A DNA stretch of 64,000 bases from assembly GCA_030762935.1 (NCBI GenBank), contig CM060890.1, positions 63,242,765 to 63,306,764 on the forward strand, in the 5' to 3' direction. The DNA is from Hymenopus coronatus. Taxonomy: Eukaryota; Arthropoda; Insecta; Mantodea; Hymenopodidae. A program made the position numbers and the translations under genes. Shown here piece by piece: positions 44,216 to 55,867 of the stretch. The first letter of the stretch is position 1. Every line of letters begins with the position of its first letter. A model generated the notes under the pieces. The model did no database searches, was not told where the DNA came from, and worked only from the letters and a program-made list of their open reading frames with translations.

Positions 44216-44599
44216 GTTCTACTTCTATCTGCAGGCAAGTATATTTAAACAAATATCTCATTTCAGTTTATTTCCAAACAATAAACTTCGTCTGACCAAA
44301 AATATCTTCTTTGTTTCTCAATTCGACAGCCTGTACAATAGGCGATGTGTTAAACCTCAAGTCTACTTCAAGTGAAATAGATGAATATTCATTAAAGCTC
44401 TCATATTCACGACCTCCCTACAGTGAAACACCTAATGAAAACTCTCATGACTTTCGCTACTCTTGACAATGTCACATATCTAAGTAAAGTATATATCTTT
44501 TCGGTGAAGGTAATAGTAATATTAAAGGTGATTCATATATCTATAGTGCGTTATTAGCGATATATTTTTTCCAGGAATGACATCAGATAAACAATCAGC
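44216..44599. other. unassigned spacer
   Basis: Nothing recognised. Confidence 0.35.
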
Positions 44600-44630
44600 C
44601 CTATATTCCAAGTTAAGTGTAGTTTTGGTT

Positions 44631-44665
<35 letters not shown>

Positions 44666-44820
44666 TGTGTGAACAGCTTAATGCAAAACGAAAATAAAGT
44701 TTTTAGTTAAAATACGATATGTTAAGTATATTTTTATGAAAATTGAAATCTAAATCTTGACTTCTCTGGAAGTACCTGCTGGATGACTATTAAACCCTAA
44801 GACATAGACAAAATCATACT
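44600..44820 (-). mobile_element. R-DINE copy 22a, reverse middle part with (TG)n
   Basis: A (TG)15 tract at 44634-44664 is followed by GTGAACAGCTTAATGCAAAA, TTAAAATACGATATGTTAAG and CCTGCTGGATGACTATTAAA, in reverse family order. Confidence 0.7.
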
Positions 44821-44834
44821 ATAAAAATACGTGC

Positions 44835-44957
44835 GCACAGATATTTGTATGAAAATGCTTGGTTTCTTTTTAGGATAATTCTGAACATGAAATCTCGGTA
44901 TCGAATTTTCTGTTTACAATACACTATCTATTATATGCACAGTACGAATGTAAAAAT
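44835..44957 (+). mobile_element. R-DINE copy 22b, forward 3' end
   Basis: ATGAAATCTCGGTATCGAAT, ATACACTATCTATTATATGC and ACAGTACGAATGTAAAAATGG match the forward 3' terminus. It directly follows reverse piece 22a, the same arrangement as in copy 3. Confidence 0.7.
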
Positions 44958-45014
44958 GGAAACCGTAGAAATGAGAGTCCTGAGAATGGTGTTTTTTTTC
45001 TTCTTTTTTTTTTT

Positions 45015-45190
45015 AAGCTTAATGTCCTTTAAGTTGGTTGGTCATATCGGACAATCTTAAAATGATCTCGGAATCTCTTCAGTATAAGGGAAGCTTAGAA
45101 AGTAGTCTAATCTGGCTAACTAACCTTTCGAACTCGCGACCTCCTGAATGTGAGGCAGACAAGCTGCCCCCACATTTCCAGGGCGGGGTA
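45015..45190 (-). mobile_element. SINE D copy, degraded
   Basis: AAGCTTAATGTCCTTTAAG, TTGGTTGGTCATATCGGAC, TTCGAACTCGCGACCTCCTG and AATGTGAGGCAGACAAGCTG match the reverse-oriented SINE D at 25498-25740. A T-run (44992-45014) marks the poly-A side. Confidence 0.8.
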
Positions 45191-45290
45191 GCCACCACTT
45201 GTTAGGTAGGAAAAGAGGGATCAGAGAGGAACACGATATTTTTAAGTTAATTGAGGAGTTACACCAACACAGCACTAACCGAGAAAACAA

Positions 45291-46034
45291 TCTGATGTGT
45301 TCTATACACATAACTTTCTCTAGCTATTCCAAATATAAACTATTCTTACAAAAGATTATTCTTTTATCTACATCATGCTAATCATTGTAAATAGAAGGGA
45401 AATAAGGGAATACACTAGACTAAAGTGGTTCTCAAATATGTGTGTGAAACAATTGAGGTTCGATTCGCTTTGAGAAAATGTAGGCAGTTTAAAACTGAAA
45501 CCAATAAAAGGAGTATCTCAAAAACGATCGCTCTACAAGAAAAATTTATATTTTTTTGTGTATTAGGTTTTTGTCCCTTACGGTTTAACCATTATGCAAA
45601 ATTCTGCAAAACTCATACTTAATAGAGAGGTCTTCAGAGGCTATTCCCATAAAATACAAAATATACATTTTATTTGTGATGTAAATGTCTATAATACACG
45701 ATATTTGAATCAAAGTCGTTAGAGCCATTTTTGAAAAAGAAAAGAAAAAAAATTCTTTCAGAAAATGCTCCATGTAAACGGTAGTTTGTGGTGGGTAATT
45801 TTTTTGAAAATGTTCGTGTCATATCCTTAGAAAATACTAAACTAAATACGAAGTTTGGTTTATAAAGATCTGTTCGTTTTTGGGCTATGCTGCCCAAAGA
45901 CTCACACGGACCTTTTTCTGAAAATGCTTTTTTCGGACTTAGACATATTTCCAGTGAAATCTTGCTATCGAATTCTTTGATGAAATACAAAACCTTCTCT
46001 AGCTATCATGCGTGTGTATACCTACTAGAGAAGT
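45291..46034 (+). mobile_element. R-DINE copy 23, near full length
   Basis: From TCTGATGTGTTCTATACACA followed by TAACTTTCTCTAG to ATGCGTGTGTATACCTACTA and GAGAAGT before AAAAAG. The CA block is reduced to CTCACACGG. Confidence 0.88.
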
Positions 46035-47389
46035 AAAAAGACATTGATAGAAGATTATGTCATCCAAAATTTGATGTTAAATTATAAGCCTATGTTTAAG
46101 AGAAACATTCATTGGTAGTACGAAGAAAAACTGGCTCAATAAATATTTAGAACATGAGACCGGAACAAGCCTTTCGAAGCTTAGTTGCTGAATATGACGT
46201 ATGTTTTACAAAGACTATGCCAGTTTGTGCCAGTTTTCCGTTACCCTCTGTACACAGGACATAGATAACAGTTGTGTTTCACTTGTACTTATAACCCCCT
46301 TTAATAATTTAATTACTCATTAAGAGGGTTAATCGCCAGAACACATACATCATTATGACTTGCATAAACGTCACAGTGGTCTAGAACAGGTTTAGTGTTT
46401 GTTTTTAATATCGCTGCGAACCCGAAGAGCAAATTATCTTGTCAAGGGTGTTATGAGTCTCGTTAACAGAAACCATATGGCATTGTTTACGGGTTACTTG
46501 GGCGTAAATTATGTTAAGTCAGCAAGGAAAATCATGATGCACAGTTCAGCTTCACTTACTTATCATAACATCATTCTTCCGAAGACATAATAAAAAAATC
46601 ACCGGTACTTATGGAATCCAAATTATAGTGCTGTTTCTCCATTATAAAAGACCCTTCAATTAGTAAAAGCTTCGGAATCTTAAACGAAATTCATCCACGT
46701 AAGCAAACAATAACAGCAGCCGAAAAGGAGGGGAGACGTCTTCACGCTATTTTAGTTTATTTAAAGAGCCCATTCTTTCGGCCAGAAAACCCGGTAATTG
46801 TCCATTATATACACACACAACATTTTTATCCGCATGGGTAATCTTACTTCCTCGCATGGGGTCTTGTTTTGAAGTAGCACCTCCCACTTCCTTTTCGTCT
46901 GTGGCAGGCACCATCAAGAAAACCCACACAAGCAAGCCTACCCCTCGCGATGTCAGGCATTGTTTTACTAATAACGCCCTACGTCTGAAACGTTAATTGT
47001 AGGTTGAAGGCAGCAACCATGTTGGTTTTACCGCATGGGTTCCCCGGCCGGCCTCTCTGACTCCTCCCATCGCTTCAAGCTAACAATGCTACACTTCGGT
47101 ACAACGTAGCAGGATTAAGCTACAGTGGGCCCAACCTATTTAGGACTAGCATCGCGGCAGAATTTATTTTACTTTACAATAAGAATACCGGACATTTGAG
47201 TGCCAACGGCAATAGCGTGACTGAGAATAGTACCTGTGGTGACATCTAGCGAAGCGGTGTGATACTTTACACGGAAGCACCTTTACTGATGTAGTGAAGT
47301 ATCCATTACGACATATTCATGTGCGTCACCCTCAATTTTTGCGAGGAGAGCAGCATTTCCAAGGAGTAATGAGAATTACACTATATCAT
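46035..47389. other. unassigned stretch, partly GC-richer
   Basis: Frames of 62-63 codons only. About 46990-47280 is GC-richer and includes CCCCGGCCGGCC. No repeat or gene is recognised. Confidence 0.35.
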
Positions 47390-47468
47390 AAAGAGAGAAG
47401 GGGAGTGAGAAAGAGAAGAGGCGGGGGAGAGAGAGAGGAGGAGGCGGGGGAGAGAGAAAAAGAGAGAA
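47390..47468 (+). repeat. homopurine tract
   Basis: About 79 nt of almost pure A/G, broken only by one T and two C. It contains AGGCGGGGGAGAGAGA twice. Suited to triplex or other non-B structure. Confidence 0.9.
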
Positions 47469-47594
47469 TGTGTTTGCGACTGTGTGTTCAGGGTCACTCG
47501 GAAAAAGCTTAATCGATTTTGTTAGTTCTTCCGCCATTAAATGGTCCTTCCACTTCCTGTAGGCGTGTATGTCAACATTACAAAGAGAAAAAAT

Positions 47595-47596
<2 letters not shown>

Positions 47597-47636
<40 letters not shown>
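47597..47636 (+). repeat. (GT)20 microsatellite
   Basis: Uninterrupted GT/TG dinucleotides over 40 nt. Overlapping frames on either strand are microsatellite artefacts. Confidence 0.95.
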
Positions 47637-47637
<1 letters not shown>

Positions 47638-47833
47638 GGGGAATTTCGGAAACCATCCAACTGGTTTTGAACACATTTTCACAACTGAACCTCTTCTCAA
47701 AAGATATGGGCTTCTAATTTTAGCTCCTTGACTATAGAGGATTATAAATCTTGCACATGATTTTACGATATGTAGTAAAAGCTCTTTCATAATAAGGAAT
47801 ACTAGGAAAGAACTGAAATTAATTCATAATTTT

Positions 47834-48160
47834 ACTTTCTCTACCATGTATGTACAATGTACATTGCAAGTAGAGAAGAATGTGCATTCCCACAAAATAT
47901 CGATGACGTGATTGCACCAGAAGTATGTGTTTATAATTCAAAAACGAAAAGTCCGTTCAATACCATATTTAAGCTCATATCTTCCAAGAGTAAGACAATT
48001 TTCAAAATAATCCTCCTTCCCTCCTTTTACATGGAACATTTTTCGAAAATTGTTTTTCTCAAAACTGGCTCTAACAATTTTGATTAAAATACGACATTTT
48101 AAGATAGTTTTATCACAAGTATATGCACATTTTGACTTTTCCAGGAATAGCTTAAAAAAG
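47834..48160 (-). mobile_element. R-DINE copy 24, 3' half
   Basis: ACTTTCTCTACCATGTATGT and ACAATGTACATTGCAAGTAG (terminal palindrome) start the copy. AAAAACGAAAAGTCCGTTCA, ATTTTCAAAATAATCCTCC and CTCTAACAATTTTGATTAAA then follow in reverse family order. It fades after 48160. Confidence 0.8.
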
Positions 48161-48984
48161 AAATTAAAAAAATACAAGTCACCAAAATGAAATTGAGTGT
48201 ACAAAGGAAGCTTAAAGACAAAATTCGTAACGACTTTTACGGTTAGATCTTAATTTTTAATTTGAACGAAAAAGATCTCAAAGATTTAAAAATGTTATTT
48301 TAACCACGTTTTAAGAATGAATATAGCTAGGTAACCACATAACTTATTCCATTACAATCTAAAAAAAAAAAAAAAAACGGAAAAAGGAGTGGAGAACGAC
48401 CAGGAAAACGATGGGTAACCAGTTTGATAATTAGTTTTGAGCCGAAACAGACCAATCGGATCCAAACCATGAGGCTGAGTATTGCTATAATTACTACCGC
48501 CTACCACTGCTGCTACTAATATTTACAATATAAACGTTTGCTTATGTGAAGTGTTGCTTTTTAACTCTTTATCGTTACAGATATTGCTTACAAGTAGGTT
48601 TGTTTCTAAGGACATGTCGTTTATGAAGCACTGCTTTTAATTGCTTCTGCCATTCACCTATGACATTATTAATAAATATATTCATTAAACAGTACGTTGT
48701 GAATTGACACGTTGCCACCCTTATGTATCTCCATTGTTTTTCGGTATTATACGTTTTTCTTTCTCTACGGTTTAGTAAATAGAGGTAGTAGCGCTTAAAA
48801 AATCGATATAGAGATTTCCCGGTAAACGCCAAGTGAAAAAAAAAATCGAAACAAGTCCGTGCATATGTATATGGGAAGAGCATTGCAGATCAAACGAAAA
48901 TTCGGTTCTCGGACCTTCCTTTATATGGATTCTGTTTTAGTTTTTTTTTTTTTTTTTTAATTTTTAATTTTGGTATGCTCAAAA
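48161..48984. other. unassigned stretch
   Basis: A-run at 48361-48377 and T-run at 48942-48958. The frame at 48575-48883 (minus) is not recognisable. Confidence 0.35.
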
Positions 48985-49285
48985 CTGGCTGTAACTGTAT
49001 TATCTTTTTTATTTTTGAACCTGGAGACAAAATCCTACCTCGAAAAAGAATTAGATCTCGTTCAAGCCCACAATTTATGTTACATACTTTTTGGTGCAGT
49101 TAACATTTACGAGATATTCCTCGTTATTGGTTTGAATTTTCGAATACATATATTCTTCCCAGTTGAAAATTTGTTATTCAATTTTGCTTTGCAGTAATGC
49201 AAAGAGCATGGAATTTTAAATTCATCACACAGCAACACGCTCTTTAAAAGAATATCACTTTACCCACCGTTGTCTTCTTATATCT
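48985..49285 (-). mobile_element. R-DINE copy 24b, partial
   Basis: AAAGAATTAGATCTCGTTC, CACAATTTATGTTACATAC, CGAGATATTCCTCGTTATTG, AATGCAAAGAGCATGGAATT and AATATCACTTTACCCACCG in reverse family order. Both ends missing. Confidence 0.7.
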
Positions 49286-49367
49286 ATAACGAAATGTGCA
49301 AACGTGAACAGAAAATGTATCTCGCTTAACAAGAAATACATAAAGTAATAAACTTGGTAAGAAAATC

Positions 49368-49426
49368 CAAACTCTCCTCGGGCTTCTAGCCAGTTTTTAC
49401 CTGGCTAGAAGCCCGAGAAGAGTTTG
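49368..49426. ncRNA. near-perfect 26-bp hairpin, possible small-RNA precursor or foldback
   Basis: 49368-49393 and 49401-49426 are reverse complements with one mismatch (CAAACTCTCCTCGGGCTTCT ... mirrored), separated by a 7-nt loop TTTTTAC. Size and shape allow a microRNA-like precursor, but the arms are more perfect than typical animal precursors. A recent inverted duplication is at least as likely. No expression evidence is available. Confidence 0.3.
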
Positions 49427-50530
49427 AATTAACACGTCGCCAGGAAAGCTTCAGTTCTTATTTTGGTAAGAAAAGTCTGCTGAAGAATTAGTACGGAAAG
49501 GCAAATGAATTTAATACATCAAGATTTTATTATAGTATTTTAGTACAGAATTTACATCAGTGATAACATGCTGTGGGTTCCTTTTTCTTTAAATTCATTT
49601 CATTCCAGAGTATGTCAGGAGGTTTCAATGTAATCGTTTACGTTAATGCTCATTTGTTATGAGGTACTAAGGTTCATATTTAGCTGCGGTAAGTTAAGCC
49701 GCGTTGGACTGATTAAGGTTGCGGCTTTCCTTGGGTTTTACCGGGGAGGCGAGGGCCAGGGGGAAATACGACAGTTTGCCCGCCTGTTTTTTCGCAATAA
49801 TGTCAACAGATTATCTAATTTACTGCGAACTAACTGAATTATAAATGAAGAATAGCACACGTGCAATTGCGTAAACTTGGGGATCTACAGACAATGAAAC
49901 CTGAGCATTAAAGTCACAAAAATCTTATTTCATGTCTCAATGTTGTCACTGTGCTCTGCTTCTGAAATTCCCGAAACCTACCGAATGAAGACAAGATAAG
50001 CGTGCGCCCAAGAAAAGGGCGCGTATGATACATTTTTGTGCATAAAAAGTGGTCCATTTCCCTAGATTGCAATCGGTTTTATTTTCTTTCTGTAACGTTG
50101 GCAGCTTCGGGTAGCCAAACTTTTAACTCCTCCCGGTTATCAGTTCTATATGTGACTGTCTTGATAAACGATTGAACGGCATAAAACGAATCCATGAACG
50201 TTGTTATAATCACTGAGAAATGAAGTTCCGATACCTCTCCTATGGAAGAGTACCGCCACGATTGGCACATAAGGAAAAGTTAAACCAATTACAACATACT
50301 TCGGCATTCGAGAGGAAGGAATGCAGAATTATTTGCATGTCCCGTTAAACTGCTACATTATGAGATCGTACTTTGAGGGAGATAAGTACCCTCCCAATTC
50401 TGAATTATGTTCTGAAAAAAGAGAGGTCAGGTTTGTAGAAGGTGGGACCATATTTAGTCAGTACAGACCAAAAACAGGTGCGTTGCATTATGGGCCACAT
50501 TTTATTCACCACATTATACATCTCTAAAAA
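49427..50530. other. unassigned stretch
   Basis: Short frames only (63 codons plus at 49646, 63 minus at 50079, 68 plus at 50321), none recognisable. Confidence 0.35.
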
Positions 50531-51214
50531 TCTTATGTGTTCCATTTCCAGGATTTGCTCTACTTGTCCTGCTAACAAACTATTCTTACAAGAGATTAAT
50601 CGTTTATCTACATCATGCTAATCGAGATAAACACTAGCAGATATTGTCTTATAGCTTGCTACCTTGTTCGCTGAAGGGGAGTAAGAGAATACACTAGGCT
50701 AAGGCAATAGCCAAACCTTTTAAAAGCTATCGCTATGAGAAACAATTTAAAATTGGTTCTCTTTGCATGGCGAGGGGTAAAACAAAAGATGACTACCAGT
50801 TTGAGAAAAGTTTAAGTGGTTTAAAATTGAAAACAATAACAAGCAGTATCTTGAAAACAGTTAACTCTCCAACAAAAATGTCTTAACGAGAACTATATTT
50901 TTATGTTGCAAGTTTTTGTTTATCTCTTACGGTTTACCAGTTACACAAAAACCATCCAAATGAAAGGTCAACAGAAGTTATTCCCAATAAGCTCAAGGTA
51001 TATAATTTATTTTGTCATCAACATACCTTACATATATGGTGTTTTAATCAAAGTCGGTAGCCATTTTTGAGGAAATCAACATTTTCGAAAATGCTCCATA
51101 TAAAGGATAGTTGTGGGGGATTTTCTTGAAAATCTTCGTGTTGCATTCTAGAAAGAAACTGAACTTAAATATCAAGTTTGTAATTTGCCGGAATTTTCGA
51201 TTCCGAACTATGTT

Positions 51215-51252
<38 letters not shown>

Positions 51253-51259
51253 ACACACA

Positions 51260-51297
<38 letters not shown>

Positions 51298-51470
51298 AGC
51301 ACGCATACAGAGACAGACACATGAGAATTTTTCTAAAAATGTGTTTTTTTTTATTCAGGGTGTCTCTAAAAATTGTATTTTCGGTGAAATCTCGGTATCG
51401 ATGTTTTGGGTGGAATACCATACCTCTTCTATCTACTGTGTACGTTGTACGTATACGAGAGAGAAATTAA
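50531..51470 (+). mobile_element. R-DINE copy 25, full length with expanded CA/CT block
   Basis: From TCTTATGTGTTCCATTTCCA to GTACGTATACGAGAGAGAAA. The internal microsatellite has expanded to (CA)n(CT)n(CA)n at 51217-51297, which explains the long histidine/threonine/serine frames over it. These are not proteins. Confidence 0.9.
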
Positions 51471-51706
51471 AAATAGAGAACTGAAGGACATAATTACCCA
51501 CTCTTGCGTTGTTAGTTTCCTTAATATCATTATCCAGTTTTGCTAGAAATTCCACTTTGAGTGCTAATCTCCTGGTATTACATAGAACGAGATATTTCCG
51601 TGATAAGGTTGCGGGTTGTATTCCGTCAGGCCAGCCACTCTGAACATCAGTATTTTTCGTAGTTTTCCAGATGCGTACGCTGGGGTGGAATCTCTCTATC
51701 AAAAAA
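51471..51706. other. unassigned spacer
   Basis: A 95-codon minus frame (51433-51720) overlaps the R-DINE end and has no recognisable motif. Confidence 0.35.
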
Positions 51707-52296
51707 CTGATGACGTCCATTTACATACTGTCAATCTATTTTTGCGAAAACGTATTCTTTTATCTATTTCATGTCAATCGAAATAAAAGCTGGTCGTTGT
51801 ATGATGAAATTTAAATTCGGTTTCTTTGCATGACCAGAATGAAGTGAGTAACGACTTCCCATTTGATAAAAGTCTGAACATTGGACATTTTAAAACCGCT
51901 AACAAGGAATATCGCAAATAGCTAACTCCACAAAAAAGTATGTGACATAAATTTTGTGTTTCAATGATATCTACCTGTTTGTGTAGTACCTAAGAATTAG
52001 TTCATCTTTTATAGTTTACGAGATGATCCAGAATTGATACGGCTACAGAGGTTACTCCCAGAAAATTCATGATATAAATTTATTTGTGGTGAAAATATCT
52101 TAAATCAAAATCGTCAGAGCCAATTTTGAGAAGATCAATATTCTCGAAAAAGTTTCAATGTAAAGAGTAATTTGGGTGAAGGGATTTTCTTTAAAATGTT
52201 TTTGTCGCATCCTTGAAAGATGCTGAACTTAAATATTAACTTGGGTATTTAAAGGACTTGTCGTTTTTGAGTTACGAATATCTCTCTCTCTCTCTG

Positions 52297-52331
<35 letters not shown>

Positions 52332-52343
52332 TACACAGAAGGG
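51707..52343 (+). mobile_element. R-DINE copy 26, left part
   Basis: CTGATGACGTCCATTTACAT after AAAAAA, then the usual blocks up to an expanded (CT)n(CA)n block at 52281-52338, after which a SINE is inserted. Confidence 0.85.
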
Positions 52344-52590
52344 TTTTTTTTGTAGTGTTTAACGCCCGCTTTAACTACTTATGGCACCGCAGGTGGTGAC
52401 ACTGATGATATATGAATGAAGATGGAGCACCGGTGGAATGCGATGGCGGGGGAAACCGGTGAACCCGGAGAAAACCCGCCCCAGCACCGCTTTGTCCAGC
52501 ACAAATATCACATGCGGTCGCTTGGGATCGAAACCCTAGGTGAGAGGCGAGTGGTCTAAGTACTCGGCCACGGCACTCTTAATTGTTTTT
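52344..52590 (-). mobile_element. SINE A copy nested in R-DINE copy 26
   Basis: T-run, then GTTTAACGCCCGCTTTAACT, GGCACCGCAGGTGGTGACAC, GGAGCACCGGTGGAATGCG, AACCCGCCCCAGCACCGC and TTGGGATCGAAACCC. The tRNA head reads CGTGGCCGAGTACTTAGACC on the minus strand. GAAGGG at 52338-52343 and 52591-52596 may be a short target duplication. Confidence 0.85.
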
Positions 52591-52703
52591 GAAGGGAGGG
52601 GGGTTCAGAATTTAATACATGTATATCCGGTGAAATCTCGACATTCATTTTTGGGGAATGCAATAACGTCACTACCTATTATGAAGCAAGTTGTAGAGAC
52701 AGT
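52591..52703 (+). mobile_element. R-DINE copy 26, right part
   Basis: GGTGAAATCTCGACATTCAT, TTGGGGAATGCAATAACG and TTGTAGAGACAGT complete the copy after the SINE. Confidence 0.8.
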
Positions 52704-52906
52704 AAAACTATTCTGTCCCACCATTTATTTGCATCTGCTTCAGGGTTTTAAGACTCGGTTGATGCGTTGCGGCAGGACGGTGAGGTTTGCGCTAAAAAAG
52801 AATTTCTCCTTGGCGCTTGACAGCACTGCTAGTGACCTTCCTTCCTAGGAACTATCTCGTCTATCTCTGGGATGTTTAAAACAGGTTGCGGAAGATTAAA
52901 ACAGCG
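52704..52906. other. unassigned spacer
   Basis: GC-balanced and not recognised. Confidence 0.3.
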
Positions 52907-53148
52907 TTAGCCGGCATCAGGATTGGCGTAATATAGAATCTTGTAATCTACTAACGCACACCGTCTTTGGATTTGGTCGCCTGTCGGCTCTACCTTTCCT
53001 CCCATTGGAAGCACAATAGATCCATTTTCACCTAATTGAGGTGCTGTATTGAGATTATTGGAGACTACTCCGGCAACTAAACTACAAGTTCTGGAATTTT
53101 ATTAAAATTATAGCTTTCGCCGGTATAATTACAGTAAACGTAACTCCA
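52907..53148 (-). pseudogene. unrecognised coding-like relic
   Basis: On the minus strand a frame of about 64 codons (no Met) ends at TAA 52909-52907. It reads AGVVSNNLNTAPQLGENGSI, then VLPMGGKVEPTGDQIQRRCA, then LVDYKILYYANPDAG-stop. One nucleotide out of phase upstream, GESYNFNKIPELVV continues to about 53148, where a SINE B starts. The composition is protein-like and unlike the surrounding AT-rich noise. I do not recognise the family. It could be the C-terminus of a host exon, a mobile-element gene or an old viral gene, or it could be chance. Confidence 0.3.
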
Positions 53149-53477
53149 TGGCACGAAAGTCCACAAGGGATCTTGGTACAACACCCGGCCGCTGTATCCC
53201 CCATCTCGGCCCAAGGGCGTCATGGATGGGGTGCAGTGCTGGAGGGTGAGACGTGATCAGCGCCTCCGGTCAGTTGATGCGGTCTCTTCTGCGATCTGAG
53301 GCCGCTAGTTCTCAATCAAGTAGCTCCTCAATTGGCTCCACAGGGACCTTACGAGACTGATTGCACCCCAAACCAGGTCTTCCAAAGGGGAATAATTTCC
53401 CACGCAGGTACCGGGAATCGACCCCAGGCCTCCCGCTTGGCAAGCGGCGTGCTACCACCTATCTAAAGATCTGACCA
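53149..53477 (-). mobile_element. SINE B copy, tRNA-derived, near complete
   Basis: On the minus strand the tRNA-like head reads ATAGGTGGTAGCACGCCGC, TTGCCAAGCGGGAGGCC and GGGGTCGATTCCCGGTACC. Then come TTTGGAAGACCTGGTTTGGG, GTGCAATCAGTCTCGTAAGG, CCAATTGAGGAGCTACTTGA, GATGGGGGATACAGCGGCC and GTGTTGTACCAAGATCCC. It is GC-rich compared with its surroundings. A second copy lies at 57376-57592. Confidence 0.85.
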
Positions 53478-54337
53478 TAACAAAGTTCCCTCCTAAACAT
53501 TTACTATATCTTCAGAATGGTATTAGTACGCCAGTAATACATAGAAACACCATAAAGGCAATACATTAAGAAGTTGATCCTGGTCCAAAGAGAGGGGAAC
53601 AAAAAGTTTGAACGTTTCAAACTTTTGAAACAGAAAAAGAAAATCAATCATTACTTTCTGTGTTGAGTGCAGGTTTCTGGGGAGGGCGGAACATATCACG
53701 AGGTTCCTACATATTCCCCCAATGCCATGGGTTCCACCCTATCCATTTACTTCCCCTCTGTCTCCCACGAAACCTTCATTCCTAAGATTCAATTACTATT
53801 AACCTGTTTCTCCCATGCCTAGGTTAGTTTCACTTAAAGAGGAGTCCATGACACATGCATTTCCTTCCCCGGATTTCCTTTTCCTTCGTCACACACATTT
53901 CAGATGAGAAGCTTCCGACAACTTTCTTTTCCAGCTCATTGCTTGAGTAAATAGCTAAACGATTAGTAGTCTTAACTCAGTTTATATAATTTTCTAGTCA
54001 AATGCTTAATCATTTTGTATTCTTGCCGACATTATTAAAGTCAATAGGCCTTAAGACTTCTCAAACATATAGGGGTAAAACTTGTCTTTGTACGCTCCCT
54101 TCCACTTTCTAGTTTATATTTCTAAATTCATTACGGATTTGCATTGTGTGCATAACCATCACTATGTACAGGGTGTTAATGAACAGAACCGAAATATTTT
54201 AGGAAAATAAGCAGGCATCTTAAACAAGTAATTTGAGATATTAAGCCTCTAGTCTCTCTGTTGAAATTTCGAAGTTACGGGTATAGTTTCCAAGTACCAC
54301 TGACTGATGAAAGTATTCGAGAACACAACAACAAAAA
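53478..54337. other. unassigned stretch
   Basis: GTACAGGGTGTTAATGAAC at about 54167-54185 resembles the TACAGGGTG terminus of the transposon at 32949, but no transposase is found near it. A near-palindrome AGTTTGAACGTTTCAAACT lies at about 53606-53624. Confidence 0.3.
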
Positions 54338-55171
54338 TCTGATATGTTCCATTCACATAACTTTCTCTGCATTGCTGTAACGAATTGTTAAAAAATATTC
54401 TTCTATTTATTTTACGATAATTAAGACAAACATTGGCAGAAATTGTCTTAATTATTTGCTTCCTTATAAGTAGGAGGGAAATAAGGGAATACACCAGGCT
54501 AAAGCGATATCAAATCTTTTAAAACCTAGTTGCCATGTAATTGAAACCCGCTTCCATGCAGCCCCGGAGTTTACTAATTCTCATGTGAGAAAAGTTTAAG
54601 TGTTTTAAATCTGAAACAAATAACATGGAATATCTCAGAAATGCTCAATTCCACCCAAAAAACATACCATAAATGGTGTGTTTTAACGTGATCTACATTT
54701 TCGTGTGATAAGTTTTTGTCGGTCTCTTTACAGTTTACCAGTTACGCAAAATCAGAAAATTCATTTAGAATAAAGAGGTCTTTAAAGGCTCTTCCCAGAA
54801 AATTCAAGATATACATTTTATTTGTCATGTAAACATCTTAAACATAAAAGCTTTTAATCAAAATCTTTAGAGGCATTTTTGAGAAAATAAAAATTTTCGA
54901 TATTTTTTCCATGTAAAAGGCAGTTTGGGTTAGGGGATTTTTCTCAAAATCTTCGTGTCGTATCTGGGAAGGATACTTAACTTAAATACCAAGTTTGGTA
55001 TTTTAACGGCTTTTGGTTCTTGAGTTATCGTGTTCACATACACAGGAACCTTTTTTTTCTGGATACAGGGGACCCCAAAACGTCTATTCCCCGTGAAATC
55101 TCGAATTGAATTTTTGGTTGGATTGCACTACGTTCTCTATATATTATGCACATAGTTCGTGTAGAGAAAGT
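54338..55171 (+). mobile_element. R-DINE copy 27, full length, CA block nearly lost
   Basis: From TCTGATATGTTCCATTCACA and TAACTTTCTCTGC after AAAAA to ATGCACATAGTTCGTGTAG and AGAAAGT before AAAAATG. The CA block is reduced to CACATACACAGG. Confidence 0.9.
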
Positions 55172-55867
55172 AAAAATGGAGGGCCGTTGGAGAGTGACCT
55201 TTCTGGTGTTAGGTTATGAGTTAACTTCGCACGTTAGGCAGCACTTCTTTTCGAGCTTGAATCTCTCCACTTCTTCATATGTACTTGAGAAAAAAATAAA
55301 ACAAGTTGCATATATGGTAGAAACGTACCTATAACCTCGGATTATCAGATTTTGGCGTTATACATTAAGCTACAGGAACAATTCAATAATTGCCTCTCGA
55401 ATAGGCTACATAACGCAAGAAGGGAGTTAATCCAGGAACAGTATCGCATTGTCAAGTCACCTTATCGAGATTTGTATGAAAGTTAAACTTGAAAACGTTA
55501 ATAACTAGTTGATGAAAATCGATATTTCTAAACCGCGTGTAAGTTCTAAAGACAGTATAAGCCAGGTTTTCGTCGATTCAACATCGTTATCTGCATCTGA
55601 AACCAAATCGTTTAACGCCTTATACTGCGTTATGTTTAGCCGTGGATTATGCATTTCCTGTCTGAAATTACTTATGTCAGACTGGTCTATAATCTCTTAA
55701 ATTATTTCGGCGTAGTTCATTAACACCCTTATGACTGAGCCAAAAATACAAATACAAGTAAAAATAATGGAGTTTTCTCTGTCCATTCTCATAAATACTT
55801 AGAAATTACACTTACACCAAATCATACATTAAAAAACTTGTCTCCTACTTACCTAAATTAAGAAGAG
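55172..55867. other. unassigned stretch
   Basis: Only a 63-codon plus frame (55509) without recognisable features. Confidence 0.35.

Noticed and set aside
51111..51484. Frames of 99-119 codons with long His-Thr and Ser-Leu runs
   Set aside because: They translate the expanded (CA)n(CT)n block of R-DINE copy 25; the reading is microsatellite, not protein.
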